Position numbers and translations under genes: made by a program | From: Paraconiothyrium sp. Pb-2020 | Taxonomy: Eukaryota > Ascomycota > Dothideomycetes > Pleosporales > Didymosphaeriaceae | Direction of reading: 5' to 3' | DNA length: 64,000 bases | Assembly (NCBI GenBank): GCA_022419385.1 | Contig: JAJUBI010000004.1 | Coordinates: forward strand, 4,507,286-4,571,285 | Shown: positions 31,619 through 43,590 of the stretch, piece after piece | How the letters are laid out: each line of letters starts with the position of its first letter | Position numbering within the stretch: position 1 is the stretch's first letter | Notes under the pieces: model-generated | The model's database searches: none | Told to the model about the DNA's origin: nothing | What the model saw: the letters and a program-made list of their open reading frames with translations, nothing else

Positions 31619-34498
31619 TTGGTCTCATGCAAGCAGAGAACCGAGTGTGGTCAGTGGCGACTGGTCCACACCCGCTGATGTATGTTTTCCTTGTGTCAAT
31701 CACCTTGCGAGTTGGGTTACCATGAAACTAACTGCCCCCTAGGTGACACCAACCTACGATGCATCTCAAATGTTTGCGATCGAACTGCAGTAGGAGACCT
31801 GTGCCATAGGAACGACCAACAAACCGAGACTCCCCACCGTCTTCCAAAGGCACGCTTCAAGCTTTGCTTTTCTGGATCTTAATAGAGCCTTGCACTTTCC
31901 TGTGACCCTCGTCAATCATACGTACACATCCCTCAGCGCATCTTCAACCTCTCTCAAAACCAGCTTTCAAACTCCCCCCTCGTACGACAAAGTCTCACTA
32001 CACAATCATCCCGAATCCTTGTCCACCACTCGGAGTTGATCGATGCTCGCTCCACCCAGCCCACTGCCTTGTCGCGTGCCCACAGGGATCACTTCATGCT
32101 TGACATCCCACCATGTAGACGTTGGGCTGAAACCGGAGACATGCACAACATGGTGCATGCCACTGCATGGATCTTCCTTAAGCGGGAGATCCTGACAGAC
32201 GAGCACGTGGTGACAAACCCGGGCGAGTTCGGCATCGTGTAATGAGATCGCCTGTTGTCATTTGATTTGTTGATGCCAAGAAAGTACCTTTGCGTCAGGC
32301 TCGGCCGAACTCCCAGCATGTCCGCAGGGAGTCATTTCTGTCGCCGAGGAACGTGTTGATGATGGGACTGAGGGACTCTACCGTCGTCTTTTTAAGTCAA
32401 ACTGTACACTATTGTATTTCTATCTTAATGACAGACACGCCAGCCGACACCGACACGCTGGTCCCAGCAGAGTCGTGGTACGCGGAGGGTGTGCCCGGAA
32501 TATCGATCTTGGGCTGGCAACCTTATGGTCCGCGCGTTCGTTTACCGTCGTTTAACGTTGCTTAACGAATGGGGAAAGACTAAGGGTTTGCCAGTTCCTT
32601 TACCAACATGTTCTCACGGACCCACTTCTACGCTCTGTTCTATCTACTAAAGGATCAAATCGCCTGTAGCCCAGCCGTCGTTAAAAAGATGTCTACGGTA
32701 TCTTGGAGCTTAGCTTTCAAAGAATCCCTAAATGACTATCTAGTACGTACTACTACAACGACAAGCGCAGCTTACCACGTCTTTGACCCTGTCGATCATC
32801 CGCCTGACTAGCCTGCGTACATCTCGCCCAACGAGATCTTGACCGCCGGTGCAGATTATCTAACTCCTCCGTACCGCTATCGCGGCGTCGAAGCATGGTA
32901 ATCCTAGCATATGTCGCGCTCACTGTGCATGGTAGTTCTAGTGAATATGCATGCGATATGAACACCGACTGGAGCGTATTCCACCACATACGACCATAGG
33001 ACACTGAAAACTAGGCTTCCCGTCCGCTCAGCCATATATAAGCAGTGTACCGGCGGATTAGTACTGAAGTCGGTGACGATTCTGGAATCCCCGCTGTTGT
33101 ATGTTTTTGTATTTTTGCGTTGGTGGGCCGAGTGGAGATGTGCGGGTCAACTTTATCTGGGTGGGTGACCAGAGAGGGTAGGTAGATTGTTAGTGACAAT
33201 GTGAACAAAGTTAAGAATCGGCTTTGTGTTTTTGTTTGTGGATTCCGAACTGATTCGAGACGAACGGGGTAGATTACAGACCGCTGTGGGTGCCTTGATC
33301 TGTTCGCCATTTGAATCATTGTGAGAGAATAGCAGCAATCGAACTAATAGTGATCGTCGCCTTAACCTCTTTAAGAGATACGCCTCAGGGTCCTCTATCT
33401 TGGCTCTTCCTCTTGCCGTTGAAACCGTCAATCGTAATTGATTACCTCGTAGCACGTTTGGTAGTTATGATGAGCTGACATCAGCATTTCGATGGTGTCC
33501 GCGGCATGATGTGGAATCACCACCACGAAACATGCGCATAACGCGTCGTCTAATATAGAAAGTGATTTCAATGCGGCTTGAAGGCGCAGTCGGCGACTCA
33601 ATTTAAGGGTTCGGCGGAGTCCAATATTTTTCCGACACGGGGGTCCGGTGTGGAGATGGGGACGTGGAGCGCAATCTGGCCCGCATGAAGACGGCTCATT
33701 ACCGAGTCCGCTCAGGCAAACAATATGGACGACGACGCACGAGACAGGACGTTTTGATGAAACAGCCAGGACGATGATCTGTTTGCGAGGCTCTGCAAGT
33801 CGCGGCTGCGTGCACGAGAGAGGATGTCAATGGCTGGCAGGCGCGATGGGTGCTCTGGGGAGGACCCCGTTGCGGCTGCCAAATTGGGACGCGATGTTCA
33901 GGGTCTCCTTGGCGTGGGCGAGCCGCAGCCTAACGTGCTCTACCTACTCGACAACGGCGGCTGACGGCGTGCGGCGAATCCACGACCCAGCAATTGCATG
34001 CTTATTAGGTACTGTACAGTAGCTTGCGGCTGCAGGTCCCAACATCCGCCGGGCGCATCACTGACTGAGCGTGCCTCCTCACGACTCCGTTTGTGGTCTG
34101 CGTGAGCGCGTGCGGTGTACCCCTCTCCGCGACTGCCCGTTCTGGTACCGCGGCAGGAGCCCCTCAGTCGCATAGCAGCAGCAGCTGTACATCTCCTTCA
34201 CAGCTCCGACCATCGCGCCGCCAGCCCTGCTAACCTCGCACGCCGTCTGTCGCCCCGCCGTGTTGCCGAGCTCCTTGGTAAACAATTCGGTCGCTGTCAG
34301 CCAGTCAACGCGCGCCCTGCAGCCTTTCCGAAGGCTGAAACGCGCAGGGCCCTTCCTGCGAGCACAGGCGGAGACAGCCTTCACACCAGCACGTCCACCT
34401 CCACCAAGCGAATCTCCCTGGCCTCCCTACTATCTCACGACAGCACTCCGCTTTTCCGAAGGGGTTACTATGTATACGGCCGTCCGACGCCCTCCATC

Positions 34499-35716
34499 AT
34501 GACGCCCCGAAACCTCACCTCCACCCTTCCCTCGCCCCCTACCCGTTCGACCGCCGCCGTCGCCGACGATCTTGTTCCCCGCCTGCAGGCACTCGCGTCC
34601 TCGAGTCCCACTACGCAAGAGAAGGCTCCAAGCTCGCTGGACATACCAGCCAGCACCGTCTCTCACAAAGAAGCTGTGGCTCCTAAGGAGGGTACGGCGA
34701 CTGCGCAAAGCACCACCGACGTCCGCGTCGAGCAACCACTGTGTCCACAAGCAGAGACTCCAGCCGATACTGTTCTAGCCATGGGCAAAGCAATGGGCAG
34801 TCCTCCCTCCGAACGGAGGCCCTCGACCCCTCGTGCGCAGACGGAACCCTCGCCCTCTTTCGACACGCTCCCTACACATACACCGCGGGCTCGCAATCGT
34901 TCTCCCTATTCGCGATCGCACCTACGGTCTTCAAGCGGTAGCTCAGTGACCGCCCCACCTATGATGCGGGCCCACTCTCTTCCGACTGTCATAAACCCTA
35001 CCGGCCACCTCGCCCTGTCGCCATCTCCGATTCCTGCCCGACCTTCCTCTCCCCTTCGCTCCCCCAAGCGCACGAGGAGCCCTCGCGGCCAGCCCACACT
35101 CTACGAAGACTCATACGCACACTCCGGAGCACCCAGTGTGTGCGATATCTCCGAGGATGCGGAGCTTGAACTAATCCCCCAGGTGGGCGCCGTTCAGCCT
35201 TCACCCATCTCGAGCTTGTACAGCAGCACCGGCTCTCTGTCCAGGCGAAGGAGACCTGCCTCTCCGCTTCACCAAGTCTCCTTCGGTGGAGCTCCCATGG
35301 CACCTCCAGTCCGTACGCCTACCTCTGGCTCACCATCTCCGTTGCTGTCAGCCACCAAGTTCAACGAACCGTTTCCTGGCACGAGCTCGCACTACTCCTC
35401 CTCGCTTCCCTCGTCGTCCATACCGTCTACGCCGACTTCGATGCGTTCCCGCAGCCCTTCGATCTCTTCCCTTGAGACTATACCGGATAGTCCAGACGCG
35501 GAAGAGGAGGCCATCGAGGCAGACCGCATCGCCAAGCTGAAGGCTGCCGCCGATCGCGAGGAAGAGCGAGAAGGCGGCAGGCGATCCAGCCTCGACGTCC
35601 CTGGGGGCAGCGGACGAGCCTTTGGGTTCGGCAAGCGGGACTCTAGGAAACGGTGGAGTGTCTGCGGTGCCGAACGGCGCGGCGACCTCGACCTGGAGAC
35701 GATTTGGGAAGACTGA
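34499..35716 (+). CDS. conserved Ser/Pro-rich fungal protein (basic proline-rich type)
   Basis: Single-exon gene. From ATG 34499 it encodes 405 aa; the frame is open back to an ATG at 34115 (533 aa), but that extension reads like translated 5' UTR. Mostly disordered, rich in Ser, Pro, Thr and Arg, with many SP/TP/RSRSP-like sites. A short predicted helix near the C-terminus (AEEEAIEADRIAKLKAAADR) is followed by the conserved tail RDSRKRWSVCGAERRGDLDL ending in TIWED, which I recognise from uncharacterised filamentous-ascomycete proteins. No catalytic motif. Function unknown; a cell-cycle or signalling-regulated scaffold is a guess from composition only. Confidence 0.78.
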   Translation: MTPRNLTSTLPSPPTRSTAAVADDLVPRLQALASSSPTTQEKAPSSLDIPASTVSHKEAVAPKEGTATAQSTTDVRVEQPLCPQAETPADTVLAMGKAMGSPPSERRPSTPRAQTEPSPSFDTLPTHTPRARNRSPYSRSHLRSSSGSSVTAPPMMRAHSLPTVINPTGHLALSPSPIPARPSSPLRSPKRTRSPRGQPTLYEDSYAHSGAPSVCDISEDAELELIPQVGAVQPSPISSLYSSTGSLSRRRRPASPLHQVSFGGAPMAPPVRTPTSGSPSPLLSATKFNEPFPGTSSHYSSSLPSSSIPSTPTSMRSRSPSISSLETIPDSPDAEEEAIEADRIAKLKAAADREEEREGGRRSSLDVPGGSGRAFGFGKRDSRKRWSVCGAERRGDLDLETIWED

Positions 35717-37680
35717 GCAATGTTTCTTTCTCTTCCATGCATCATCGGGCACATGCCCCTGCATTTTACGGCGTTTGGGCGGCTTACCATCTGGCTTCGG
35801 CCGGGACTTTTTTCTCTCACGGGCGGTTGTGTCTTTTTCGTACAATCGTTGCTTCGGCTCATCCGGCGTCTTTGAACGCGCACAGCATGACGACGAGGAT
35901 GAATTGCCGAATTGTTTTTCTGTTTACTGCAAGCAAGCAAGCATATGTTTACGACGGCATATGATGGGTTTTTGTATTCTAGCGTGATACCCTTCGATGA
36001 AGGAGCATGGTGTTTGTTCGGGATGCGATGACAGGATAGTTCAAGTTTGGTGGGGTACTGTGGAGAGGAGAGTGTAGTGGAAAGTCTAAATTACATACTT
36101 TACAACTGCTCGCTATTCTGATTCTGATATATTGTGAGATGCGTGATGCTGAGATAGCTCTAGTTATCGCAGACACGGCGTACACGCCAAATACGCGTTG
36201 CGGACGGGTGAAACGTGGGCTTAGCGGAGATGTTTCTCGGCTGCGAGTGGATAGCTGGTTGTAAGTCGTGGATGGGTTGGGGTTGGGCCCGTGGAGAACT
36301 GCGTGGTACTACTGTGATTGACGTCGTATTCGCTTCTCGAGGAACGGAGCGTTGGGTCGTGTACTGAGAGACGCGTGGGTATCCCGGTGTTGTGAGGCGG
36401 AAGCTGGGTTGCGGGTCTACGTGGGATGTGGTGTTTCGCATTGCGCGGTGGTAAGGACATGGTGGGGATGAGGGTGTTGGGCTGTTTTTGAAGATGAGGG
36501 GGTTGAAGGGGAGCGGATGGTATCGTGAAGCTGGCGGGTGGGTTTCGCAAATGTACTGGATGGGGGTTGCGGCTGTAACGGAAGTATTTTTGCTTTACGT
36601 TACTGGGCGTGTCGGGTGCCATATAGCGGGGGTACGGTACGAGGTGCTCCCTGAGGGGGCTGGATTTGGGGGACAGGAGAGATTCTCAGGTGGTGTGAGT
36701 GTAGGCAATGGGATGGTGGGGAAGGTGATGTTTGGGGTGGGTGCTGCGGGCTGGTGAGGTGGTGCTGTGGTGCAGTTCGCTTGGGGTTCGTGGTGTACTC
36801 GTTTGGATGAGCTATCCGCGATTACTCCACCAACGGGCCGCTGCCTGCTGATGGCATGGTGTACGAGCAGAATTTCGGCGTCCTCTCTCAGAAAAAGTTG
36901 GAAGAGTCGTCTTTCTGTAGGAAGGGGAAATGATATGACGAAGCCTGTTGAGCAGGTTCAGTGGAGTTCACTGAGGCAGCGATTGCGGGGAGGAGCTTCG
37001 GGACGTGCTGTTGGGTAGGTGATGTGAGTGTGGGATGGTTGGAGAGGTCGACTCGATAACTGGAGTGACCTTTATGGCAAAGCGTTTACTGTGATGTTGC
37101 ATGGGTATAGACTATGTCAAATGCATTGTAAATGCTGTCATACCACATATCATTGATACGGATTTCCATCATGAAGTCCTCCGCGTGCGGAGTTTTAGTG
37201 CGGCCGTAGCTTCGGCTCCGAGAACACGCCAGAGACACCAGGCAGAACGAGGCCGCTTTGCTTCGCGCGAGACAATAAGTGTGAGGCTAGAACTCGGACA
37301 CATCTAGTGTGCGAGGTCTGTATACGTGGTCGCTGGTATGCCTGCGGTGATTATGCGGCTTCTCACTGTTCTAGGAGACTGATCAGCTCCTCGAGTCAGT
37401 GAAATGCCCGTTCAGTCCGCATAACCCTTCCGCGAGGGAAATAGGCATACAAGAAGTAGCACAAACGAGCGATGGGATAAGAACAATATCATGTTGATCA
37501 CAGTCTTGGACCCCACCATCAGTCGCGCCGCAAATTGCGCCGCATACGCCGCGAACCACAATGTACAAGTATAAAGCTTCGTCCGCTCGCGATGGCAAGC
37601 AATCCCTGTGCCCTGAATTCGATACTGGCAGAAGATACCTACACTTCGCCCACGCTTGAAGCTTACACCAATCCATCACC
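35717..37680. other. intergenic, no gene recognised
   Basis: Nearly 2 kb. A purine-rich plus strand from about 36.2 to 36.8 kb yields Pro/Thr/Arg-rich minus frames and Gly-rich plus frames of no recognisable family. No repeats or RNA genes identified. The final 100 bases are the likely promoter of the next gene. Confidence 0.5.
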
Positions 37681-38604
37681 ATGTCCTCGAAACCCTTCTT
37701 CGTCATCATCCCTGGAGCCTCCCAAAACCCTACCCACTATGGGTATCTCGCACACCTGCTCCAGCTGGCTGGTTACCCGACCTTTTCTGCTATCTTGCCC
37801 TCAGTTGGCGCCTCGGGGTGAGTATTCTCAGCTCCAACTTCCTCGAAAGCGTCCATTCGAGGCATACTAAGCCACGCCTCCCGATCTAGGAACGTCACAG
37901 CCGAAGACGACAAGAACTACATAATCAACAACATGCTCCTCCCCATCCTCGACCACGAAGAGCACGACGTGATCATCCTTACGCACTCATACAGTAGCGT
38001 ACCCGGCAGCGCGGCAGTAGCAGGTCTCTCGAAGGCGGAAAGGGCGAAGGAGGGAAAGAAGACCGGCGTGCTAGGACAGATCATGCTTGCGGCGCTGCTT
38101 GCGAAAGGCGGTGATGGCAAGAGTGTGAAGGACGCTTTTGGGGGCCAGTTTCCACCGCATATCAGGCCTGATGTAAGGCATCGTCCCGTCTCCGTTGTCC
38201 CATATATCTTCTTTTGCCGCAGCTGCGCAGAATACTGACGTGATGAGTAGCCTGAAGCAAATTTGTTGAGATGCGACGACCGAGTACCGCCATTGTATAA
38301 CGACATCGCTCCCGACCACGCAGCCGTTGTCGCGATCTCAGCCATGGCGCAGGGCATGACGTCATTCACGTCGCCGTGTCCACGCGCTAGTTGGGACAAC
38401 GAGGTGTACAGGGGAAGAGTCGCCTTCATCCGGACAATGCAGGATGCGTGTATCCCCGCGCAGGTGCAGCAGATGATGCTTGACGGTACAGGAGTGCAGT
38501 GGATTGTCAAAGACATTAAAAGTGGCCATAGCGCGCAGGTATCGAAGCCGGAGGAGTTGACAAGGGTTTTAGTTGAGTTGGCTGAGGTGTTTGAGAAGCT
38601 GTAG
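37681..38604 (+). CDS. alpha/beta hydrolase fold protein
   Basis: Exons 37681..37817, 37890..38172 and 38251..38604, giving 257 aa. It starts MSSKPFFVIIPGASQNPTHY, whose IIPGA forms the first strand and oxyanion region of small esterase-like alpha/beta hydrolases. The nucleophile elbow is in ILTHSYSSVPG (HSYSS rather than GxSxG, common in this subfamily), and SGHSAQVSKPEELTRVLVEL near the C-terminus carries the catalytic histidine. No signal peptide. It is convergent with the 7TM gene, leaving 54 bp between stops. Similar to salicylate/methyl-ester-hydrolase-like proteins; substrate unknown. Confidence 0.87.
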
Positions 38605-38658
38605 ACAGTGCTTGAGTTGGATGCGTTTAAAGTCGCATTTGGTAGAGTGGTGACCTGC

Positions 38659-39968
38659 TTACACTGGTCCGCTGTCCGCTCGACTTGCAACACTTGCCTC
38701 CGTCTTGTTTACCAGTTCGTGGAACTCAACGTCTGTAACGACTTCTCTCCCCGCACGTTGGTTCCTCTCGCCGCCAATAGTTGGGTTTTGCGCCAGATCG
38801 CCCTCTTCGGTTTTCGGATGTCCCTTCCGCAGCCTCGAGCGCAGTGACGTTTCAACCCGTAGGAACCAGGGCTTCCCCCGGAAGTGATTAATTGTCTTAG
38901 GGATCGAAGGCGAGCAGACGATCCAGAATCCCGCAGCGAGCTGAACTGTGCCCCAGAGTGAGATGAAGCCGAGCTGGTACGTGACGTCGGTTTGGTTCTT
39001 CCATAGTCTGACATTGTAGTACAGACGAACGGCAGAAGTTATGCAGGCGCTGAGCAAGTTAGTAAGCACATCCTGCCATTCGCAGCAATAATGCTGCTCT
39101 TGAAAGGACAGGGACTTACAATATGCCGACCGCAAAGAGAAAAGCGAGACTAAGCTTTCGCGTACGCGACAATGTGAGCCGGAAGATCACGCGCTGAGGG
39201 AGCAGTAATATGATAAGATCTGATGCCAGGCAGAATACCGCACCGATGATGTTGATGCCAAAGATGTCAAGGCACTTGCCATGCGCGATCGTTTTGTCCC
39301 AGAAGAATGGCCTTGGATTACATACGAACAGGAACGTGAACACGAAGGCAGTATAGTATGTCACGTTTGCCCACAGCACAATATGTGAGGCCCAGAACGT
39401 GAAGCCTCGGATGCCATCTGGGACGAAGATACGGAGGTATTGTAGGAGGATGGCGATCTTCAGGAGGAGCGTGAGGATGATCCAGACAATGAAGCCGACG
39501 TACTGGTACTACGACAGCGTCAGCAAAAGGGTTGAGTTCTAACACGGGTACGTACGAAGAGATAATTCTCCAACTGCCTGACAGTGATGTTCCATTGGTG
39601 CACTCCCATGGGCGCGTAGTCGAGCCGAACCCCAACGGGCATGAAAGCGGCCGTGTGAACGAGCTACTTTTGGTTCAGTACGGAAATCCACTGCCTACGC
39701 CCTGTGGACAAGAAACAATCCTTACCCATGCAAGTATTATGACATAATCCTCTCTAAAGAATGTCCGCGCGATGCGAAGCCGTTCGTAGATGCGTACAAT
39801 AACGACGATGGTCGATATAAGATAAATCGATATCAGTATGCGTATCGCATTATAAAACATACTCCAAGGGTGTTCAAAATCCGGGGTAATGCCCGACGGA
39901 GCGTGCATTGCCGGGGAGGCGAGGATTTGCTCGCGCGTGGGCGGCACTGGAGGGCTGTTGCCTGCCAT
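38659..39968 (-). CDS. 7TM integral membrane protein, fungal rhodopsin-domain / PTH11-like
   Basis: Exons 39968..39726, 39663..39556, 39508..39120 and 39049..38659, giving 376 aa. Seven hydrophobic helices: FYNAIRILISIYLISTIVVI, then EDYVIILAW|LVHTAAF, YQYVGFIVWIILTLLLKIAI, FTFWASHIVLWANVTYYTAF, a cysteine-bearing loop VCNPRPFFWD...GKCLDIFG, IIGAVFCLASDLIILLLP, LAFLFAVGIF and TVQLAAGFWIVCSPSI. The cytoplasmic tail is charged. This matches the fungal rhodopsin-domain family that includes PTH11-type receptors. There is no N-terminal CFEM domain. Ligand unknown. A second member lies at 44999-46380. Confidence 0.9.
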
Positions 39969-40784
39969 GTGAATGTGGAGAGAGACGCGGATAGCAGGGT
40001 GCGATCGACGTGGGTAGGATATAGGCCTGTATTTTGGACCCCGAGATGTCAGCTTGGGGAAACACAAACATAGCCTTCTTTTGTGCATGTAAGATCATCC
40101 TTGGTATGGTCGCACGACAGGTACGAAAGGTATGTCAGACTGCATGCATTGCTGTTAGGCAGACCATGCGAGCAGTGCTGTGTCGAGTCCACTTGTACCT
40201 TGCTTAAGTGCTCGCGGTTCGGAACGACGACCACGTCCAGCCGTTGGACGAACATCTAAGGCGTTCCATTAGACGAAGTCCGGCGCATAAGCCCCAACAA
40301 CGATTGGATGAACAAATAGCGTTCTCGGTAACTTTCTAGCCTTTCGGGAAACCGAGAGCTAGCGTTGTTGGTCGTAGAGATTTGAAAGTTCTATAACCTC
40401 GAAGGGCTCTTGGTAAGTTAATCGTCTTGAACAGGGGTGATGATTGCGCAGGACAACAAGCCAGGTTGCCAGAGGCGGCAGGGCTAATGGCGATCTCGAG
40501 TTTTTGAAAGTATACAGCCGCGATCATTTTACCGTTGGTTCGAATGCGCTTGCTGCCGCTGCTCGGCTCATCCCGTTGCTGTGTGGGGAGGGATCGCTGA
40601 CCGTTTCCTGGGGCAAGATTCCGCTAGCGATCGAAGGATCGCAAAATCAGAAAAGAGAACGCCCTATAATAATCATCGAAAATACAGCCGACCAACTTTT
40701 CACGCCAGTGTGAAGCATCGTGTGCGCGATCAACACGAAACCAATTTCGCTGGTGTGCTTGTCCTCTAACTTAAGTATAGCGTT
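39969..40784. other. intergenic, no gene recognised
   Basis: About 0.8 kb between the 7TM gene promoter and the 3' end of the surface-protein gene. Only short frames without motifs. Confidence 0.5.
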
Positions 40785-41551
40785 CTACAAAAGCAGCCAG
40801 AGAGCGAGAGACGCGCAGGCAAAAGGTCCGATTGTGTTCTGAAAGGAAGAACCTATACGCCCAGCAGCACCTTCCTTTGCGAAAACCCAGCAGGTACCAT
40901 CTTCTTCACTCGCGACTGCTGGCCCTGCCTGAACGCTAAAACTGGCAATACTGTATGGAAGAGTGCCGCAACTACCTTCCGTTTCGCTGAAGCAGCTGAA
41001 CCCATACCAGTCAAGCAATCCCTCATCGTTGGAAGGATCCTTCTCGGTACAGTTCTCTCCACCATATATTGTCACTCTGCGGTGCGCATACTTTCCAGGC
41101 GCCAGTTCTCCGTTTCCAGCATTGGTGACATGCTGACGGTACAGCACGCCGGAGTAGTTGCCTCGCGGATCGAAGGTATCGACATTCTCGAGATTCCAGT
41201 GTATACCATGTTCTCCCCAAACTCCAGGCAAGTTCCGAGTCTGGTTCACAAAACCTTGTGTTGCGTTTCCTCCGAATAATTCTACAAAGTTGAAACAATG
41301 GCTCAGAACTGGTACGCTCGCCGTAGTGAAAGTGAGGGCGCCACTGGAATTGAGGTAGTTGCACGACTGCTCTTGATCGTTTTGGAAGAACCGAAGTGTC
41401 ATGTTCTGGCTACTGAACTCGTCGTCAGTAATATTCCAGTGTGCTGAAAAGGTGGAACGAACCTGCCAAGATCCGGCTCTGCATTAATGTGAAGAGGAAG
41501 CGACAGCAAAGACAGAGTCGTTACTGTCTTGATGGATCGGACGAACTTCAT
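40785..41551 (-). CDS. secreted, probably GPI-anchored protein of unknown function
   Basis: Exons 41551..41463 and 41412..40785 (50-nt intron with a TACTGAC branch site), giving 238 aa. Signal peptide MKFVRSIKTVTTLSLLSLPL ends near HINA. The body is rich in Cys (about eight, likely disulphide-bonded) and in N-glycosylation sites (NMT, NSS, NAT, NQT, NYS, NCT). The C-terminus is GSSFQNTIGPFACASLALWLLL-like: a small-residue omega region followed by a hydrophobic tail and the stop, as in GPI anchor signals. I do not recognise a family. The intron matters: without it the signal peptide is out of frame with the body. Confidence 0.78.
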
Positions 41552-42522
41552 CGCTGATATGCTGACAGAAGATCTGCGTAGGTAAGAGAATTCAGGGACA
41601 CAAATTCGGTTGAAGGAGTGGATGTAAAAATATGTCGATACTCATGGAGCACGAGACCCGATATTTGCATCAAGTTGTACGGTTAACATCAATCCTGGGA
41701 AGGTGCAGCATTATAAAGATCCACAGTTTGCCAAGAGCAATACGTACAGGCCCCTGCGAAGCCACCTTCAGTGCAAAGAATGTATGTCTCCAATGCTACA
41801 CTCGAACGGGATGTTTCAGGACGATTCCCCACGTTTGCGCCCGGTTAAACGGGAGTGAAGGCTTACCAACTGTCACGCCGTTAGAACTGTGCCACATCGA
41901 TCGACATGCTCTTCGTCATATGGCTTATGCCGAGCCAGAAACAGCCCCGATAGGCCTATAGCCAAGACTGGGGTGTGGCACGGTCGACTTCTGTCACGAG
42001 ACTGATTGAAGTTCGTGATAGACACATCCAACCATCCTTGCAGTTCCCCCCAAAGCATATACCTTCTTCGGTGAAATACTGATCATAGCAACCGTTTTAG
42101 TCTCAGGCTTATGCCACGGTACGTGCTGGCCAGGACCGACACGACAATATTGCAACATCAACAGATTCGATCGCTTCCCATGGCTTGAGGGGGGTGGGGG
42201 AAACTCGCGAATTTGACGCCGCAACATTCAACGTCACTCGGTACCACTGCCTTTGGTGCCTAAAATTTATGATTTGTTCGCGGCAATGCCGCGTTGTGCG
42301 GTTGAGCGATACGCGCGAAGAAGGAATTGATCAAGAACAGGACGGCTTCAGCACAGTAACGAAAAGGCGATAGGCGAAGCCGCGATATTTGCAATTTACA
42401 TACGACTCTATGGGTTTTCGTGATTCGATACTGTCTTTGTCTCAAAAATCGTCGGCTTACTGTCAAGACCTAAACTGAAAATATACTCCATATCAACGTT
42501 TGCCACGTCTTCTAATACCGTA
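41552..42522. other. intergenic, no gene recognised
   Basis: About 1 kb upstream of the surface-protein gene and downstream of the small secreted-protein gene. Nothing supported beyond its likely promoter role. Confidence 0.5.
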
Positions 42523-42848
42523 TCAAGCTTTGACAAGGCAGTCATACACAACATTGCCAGTGATGAGAGGCGTTCCTGCGCAGTGCCCTTTACAAATTTG
42601 ACCCACTCGGTCGCCCGAACTTTCGGTCATGTAGCATTTGTCCGTGCAGTCACTCTCTGAAACCACTCGTTAGTTGTTATGACTTCGAATGAGTCCTGAC
42701 GTGGAATAGAGTACTTACCACCCTTGAAGGGACCATCAACGTCTCCTGCATCACCTTCTATGCAGGATGGTACATCGTTCTGGCGTTTGACAGAAAGTGC
42801 GAGAGCGCTTGAAAGAAAAATGTAGATCATGCTACGCGAGAGCTGCAT
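42523..42848 (-). CDS. small secreted cysteine-rich protein (effector-like)
   Basis: Exons 42848..42719 and 42656..42523 (62-nt intron with CTAAC branch), giving 87 aa. Signal peptide MQLSRSMIYIFLSSALALS is followed by a possible KR processing site (VKRQND) and a mature peptide of about 65 aa with six cysteines: PSCIEG, SDCTDKCYM, QICKGHCAG and YDCLV. Small size, signal peptide and even Cys number fit candidate secreted effectors or antimicrobial-type peptides. No family recognised, so any activity is unknown. It lies in a run with the GPI protein and the conserved unknown gene. Confidence 0.75.
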
Positions 42849-43590
42849 GGTGGTTGTAAAGATAAATGCTGGAGAATATCTTCTCGAAAGTTTTTCAAAA
42901 TCAAGGGAGACGTAGCGTTGGTACTTATTGCAAAGGGTAGGATCGACTGTAATAAATACCACAGCGCACTTGGACCGGCTGGACGTGAGCGTTACTCGGC
43001 CAGTTTCGCCCGTCTCATCGAATTAACGTCGTTCATACGTTCCTTTCGGCGGCGAAGTTGATAATGTTGCGGCGTAGTTCACGACGGGCAATGTCTCTAC
43101 CGTGTAGTGAGCGGATATCCGGCAGCATTCGAGTTTGAGATTCAGCTCCTCCATGCGGCGTATACATAGTAAGCAAAAAGTTCGGGTGTTGATCCCTATA
43201 GCAGGCACACAAGAGTCATTTTCTCGCGTCACTCATTACCCGACTGAAATTTGAAGGCCAACGAGCTTAGACATTGACATCATCTTACTGCATCACATAG
43301 GCTGATTTCTAGGTCGAGCACGGTCTTGATAGAACTTGATGAGACATCACTCTGGGGGGTCCGAGTATGGATTGTGAGGGGAGATCTGATTTGCTACCTA
43401 GTAGCAAGTATTGAATTGGCAGTACGTCAATGTTTCTGATCTCAAGTCAAAGCTCTTAGATGTGAGCTCCGATAGGAATGGTAATAAACGTCGGACCACA
43501 AAGGTATAAGTATGTCCTCTGGGAACCCCCCATCTATCCTCAAGCAGCTCTCCAATATCCATTCAGATATCATCATATTGCGAATTTATC
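42849..43590. other. divergent intergenic region
   Basis: About 740 bp separating the small secreted protein gene (-) from the conserved unknown gene (+). Presumed promoters of both; no motif stands out. Confidence 0.5.

Larger units (their letters stand above)
28614..34498. other. gene-poor, repeat-bearing region
   Basis: Almost 6 kb without a gene I can support. Frames reach 177 codons (30820-31353, minus) but lack domains. One minus-strand frame at 29860-30165 has two hydrophobic stretches and could be a remnant membrane protein. Degenerate CCCTAA-like units appear at 30919-30952, short repeats at 31160-31228 and 31463-31618, and a promoter-like pyrimidine-rich stretch near 31900-32040. 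Base composition varies from AT-rich (around 30.2-30.5 kb) to GC-rich (from 33.6 kb). Confidence 0.5.

Noticed and set aside
35348..35940. 165- and 182-codon minus frames opposite the proline-rich gene
   Set aside because: Antisense shadows of Ser/Pro-rich coding sequence.
41444..41462. 19-nt intron in the GPI-protein gene
   Set aside because: Too short and leaves the wrong frame; the 50-nt intron 41413-41462 with a TACTGAC branch site fits.
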